Part shown: positions 38,873-40,249 of the stretch, piece by piece
Layout of the letters: each line of letters opens with the position of its first letter
Position numbering within the stretch: position 1 is the first letter of the stretch
From: a virus
IMG/VR virus record: IMGVR_UViG_3300012936_005227
Coordinates: 1 to 40,249 of that record
DNA length: 40,249 bases
Strand: one strand, 5' to 3'
Made by a program: the position numbers and the translations under genes
Notes under the pieces: model-generated
What the model saw: only the letters and a program-made list of their open reading frames with translations
Told to the model about the DNA's origin: nothing
The model's database searches: none

Positions 38873-39110
38873 AGTACAGGAACAAGCCACGGCTGGAGCC
38901 ACTAGTGCTGGCAATATTGCAACTGTGGTCTCACCTCACATAGCAATCGGACGAGATAGATTCAGCAAATCCTTTACAGGGTCTCCAGGAAAATCAGGCA
39001 CAAAAGCACCAAAACTACCCAAAATTGTGCAACCGAAAAATCCTGATGGAACTGCCAAAGGTGCCCATAATCTAAAAGGCACAAGCCTATTTGGAGGTCC
39101 TATATCATAA
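38844..39110 (+). CDS. Small Gly/Ser/Lys-rich protein with capsid-targeting-like start (88 aa)
   Basis: MKINEVIIRRVQEQ is followed by TAGATSAGNIATVVSPHIAI and a Pro/Lys/Gly-rich, probably disordered tail with KSGTKAPKLPKIVQPKNPDG. The 'GATSAGNIATV...KNPDGTAK' pattern recurs in marine T4-like phages. A possible V-Q-E cut site lies at 11-13. Late promoter close to the start. A minor internal virion protein is suggested, not shown. Confidence 0.55.
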   Translation: MKINEVIIRRVQEQATAGATSAGNIATVVSPHIAIGRDRFSKSFTGSPGKSGTKAPKLPKIVQPKNPDGTAKGAHNLKGTSLFGGPIS

Positions 39111-39271
39111 TGGATACATTGATTTTAAAACAAGAATGGATTGTAAAGTGTCTTAATTGCGGAAATGACGCACATGACGGGCCGCTGTTTAGAAAAGAAA
39201 AAGATTATGACGGCAGAGAGTATCAAATAGAAGTGTGTAAGCAGTGTAGATACGAAGAAGAGGCCGCATAA
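39110..39271 (+). CDS. Small zinc-ribbon protein (53 aa)
   Basis: Start overlaps the preceding stop by one base (TAATG). KCLNCGNDAHD and EVCKQCRYEEEAA form two CxxC pairs 25 residues apart, a plain zinc ribbon. Its TAA stop is part of the next late promoter. Function unknown; possible nucleic-acid or protein binder. Confidence 0.6.
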   Translation: MDTLILKQEWIVKCLNCGNDAHDGPLFRKEKDYDGREYQIEVCKQCRYEEEAA

Positions 39272-39274
39272 ATA
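39268..39274 (+). promoter_or_regulatory. T4-type late promoter (cATAAATA)
   Basis: Includes the stop codon of the zinc-ribbon gene and ends eight bases before the ATG at 39283; predicted leader about 3 nt. Confidence 0.65.
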
Positions 39275-39282
39275 TTGATATT

Positions 39283-39996
39283 ATGAGATTCCACGAATTT
39301 GAAAAAGCAGAAGGATCTACACTTGCAGTAAGGACAATCAACAGATATGCTGATGAAGTTGGCAAGGATTCAATGGATTACGAAATGTTTAAAAAATCCG
39401 CTGAGTTGTTAGACAAACAGATGCTTAAATCTTTGGCACAACACATAGAAAAATCAGACACTGCTCCAAGAGAATATGTAATGAAAAAAATAGCAGATCA
39501 CGATCCAGAGACATTCAAAAAAATGTACGGTGATCAAGAGGGATATCTGTCTATAATGAAACCACGAAAAGATTTGACAGACGGCGAGATTGAAGAAGGA
39601 GCAGAGATGGTAGCATATCACAAGCATCCAAAAGATCAAAATCTATGGACGTTTCCAGACGCATACAAGGACGACGAAGAAGTTGAAAGTCCATACATGA
39701 GCAACGCAAGTATGAGACAGTTCTTGGACGCCCTAGGATATGACAGTGATTTCGAAGACATGAGTCCTGTGCCAGCAAAAGAATTCATAGCGAGGACCAC
39801 ACAATGGTTACAGAAGAACATAGGTAAACCATCACCAGAAGAGCCTACAACCATTGACCAAAGTCCAGGTGGTGCGACAATGATAGGTGGTGGCAAACCA
39901 GAGGGTTACATGAACCAGATGGTGAAAGCACACAACGAGATAGCGAGGAAAGTTTTAGCAAAATATCCTGAGGTAACACACTTCGGTTTTAATTAA
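39283..39996 (+). CDS. Hypothetical phage protein with capsid-targeting-like start (237 aa)
   Basis: Begins MRFHEFEKAEGSTL, again M-R-x-x-E-F. The next 100 residues are helical (YEMFKKSAELLDKQMLKSLA; QHIEKSDTAPREYVMKKIAD), with acidic and Lys-rich segments and a C-terminal Gly/Pro-rich linker (DQSPGGATMIGGGKPEG) before a final helix. No enzymatic motif. Late promoter at the start. Candidate internal head protein by N-terminus and location. Confidence 0.5.
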   Translation: MRFHEFEKAEGSTLAVRTINRYADEVGKDSMDYEMFKKSAELLDKQMLKSLAQHIEKSDTAPREYVMKKIADHDPETFKKMYGDQEGYLSIMKPRKDLTDGEIEEGAEMVAYHKHPKDQNLWTFPDAYKDDEEVESPYMSNASMRQFLDALGYDSDFEDMSPVPAKEFIARTTQWLQKNIGKPSPEEPTTIDQSPGGATMIGGGKPEGYMNQMVKAHNEIARKVLAKYPEVTHFGFN

Positions 39997-39997
39997 T

Positions 39998-40249
39998 ATG
40001 AAGATAAACGAATTACACAACCAACCAGTTCAGCCAGACACATACGAGGCTTCAATGGCCTTGAACCAATTGTTGAAGATTGGAAAACACGCAATCAAGA
40101 TACACAACATGATAGACGATGCGGCGGAGATGGAGTCATGGGTCGCAAAGAAGATTGACCTAGCGGGCGACTACGTTAAAAAAGTGCATGGCTATATGCA
40201 GGGTGAGAAGGCCGGCCTCTACGATGATGGTGGCTTGACGGAAGACGCA
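39998..40249 (+). CDS. Conserved phage protein with capsid-targeting-like start, partial at window end
   Basis: 84 codons are present; the end lies beyond the window. MKINELHNQPVQP is followed by a helical domain, LNQLLKIGKHAIKIHNMIDD then AEMESWVAKKIDLAGDYVKK and VHGYMQG. The 'ExExWVxxKIxxAxDYxxxV' helix pair recurs in marine T4-like phages, usually behind a similar MKxxEL start. Probably a virion or internal capsid protein; inferred. Confidence 0.55.
   Translation, partial: MKINELHNQPVQPDTYEASMALNQLLKIGKHAIKIHNMIDDAAEMESWVAKKIDLAGDYVKKVHGYMQGEKAGLYDDGGLTEDA

Noticed and set aside
1-40249. tRNA genes, CRISPR arrays, insertion sequences, integrase or attachment sites
   Set aside because: Looked for in all gaps. 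No cloverleaf-like or regularly spaced repeat sequence, transposase or integrase motif was seen.

Overview
The window reads as a section of a strictly lytic, T4-like marine myovirus genome (the cyanophage / pelagiphage type of Tevenvirinae relative). The evidence is: densely packed genes with 1-17 nt overlaps, almost all on the + strand; AT-rich DNA; recurring T4-type late promoters (TATAAATA variants) directly in front of genes; a gp44-like clamp loader; a GroES-like (gp31-type) co-chaperonin; a UvsE-type repair endonuclease; and fibre proteins with the N-terminal NDGTGDxLRxAFxKIN motif. No integrase, tRNA, CRISPR array or insertion sequence was seen. The host cannot be named from this sequence. 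A proteobacterial host is suggested only weakly, by a host-like lipoprotein/autotransporter subtilase gene.

Layout. 1-6.6 kb: virion fibre and adhesin genes (end of a lectin-like protein, two paralogous repeat fibres, an Ig-like-repeat protein, a short fibre). 6.6-11.9 kb: small conserved phage genes, a stand-alone fragment of the DNA polymerase III alpha palm, a GroES-like co-chaperonin, a ParB-like domain, a UV endonuclease and the clamp-loader ATPase. 11.9-20.2 kb: an accessory block with two radical-SAM proteins, a sugar-nucleotide epimerase/dehydratase, a fused 2OG-oxygenase/'sporadic carbohydrate cluster' protein, an SGNH hydrolase and a second 2OG oxygenase, interleaved with an M15 endolysin and a spanin pair. 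The only three minus-strand genes lie here. 20.2-23.0 kb: membrane and lysis-type genes, an acyl-carrier-protein-like gene lacking its serine, a staphylococcal-nuclease homologue, a holin-like gene and a third 2OG oxygenase. 23.0-28.0 kb: a proteostasis operon behind a sigma70-like promoter (DnaJ, DUF1289, peptide deformylase, ClpA-like unfoldase). 28.0-33.6 kb: a virion-type gene, then a sigma70-like promoter driving a 1232-residue lipoprotein subtilase with a probable C-terminal beta-barrel, then small genes. 33.6-40.2 kb: a run of genes in which eight start with M-[KRY]-x-x-[EQ]-[FLV]. This resembles the T4 capsid-targeting sequence, and several carry enzymes (nucleotidyltransferase-HAD fusion, Cu/Zn SOD) or very basic modules.

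How it fits together. Early-type promoters (sigma70-like) precede co-chaperonin, repair/replication, proteostasis and subtilase genes. Late-type promoters precede virion, lysis and possible capsid-cargo genes. At most promoters the predicted transcription start falls on or within a few bases of the start codon, so a large share of the mRNAs may be leaderless. Promoters set farther upstream are generally followed by a purine-rich Shine-Dalgarno sequence. The most interesting candidates are the possible internal-capsid cargo island, the fused oxygenase with an HxG metal site, the serine-less ACP, the surface subtilase, and the leaderless promoter architecture.
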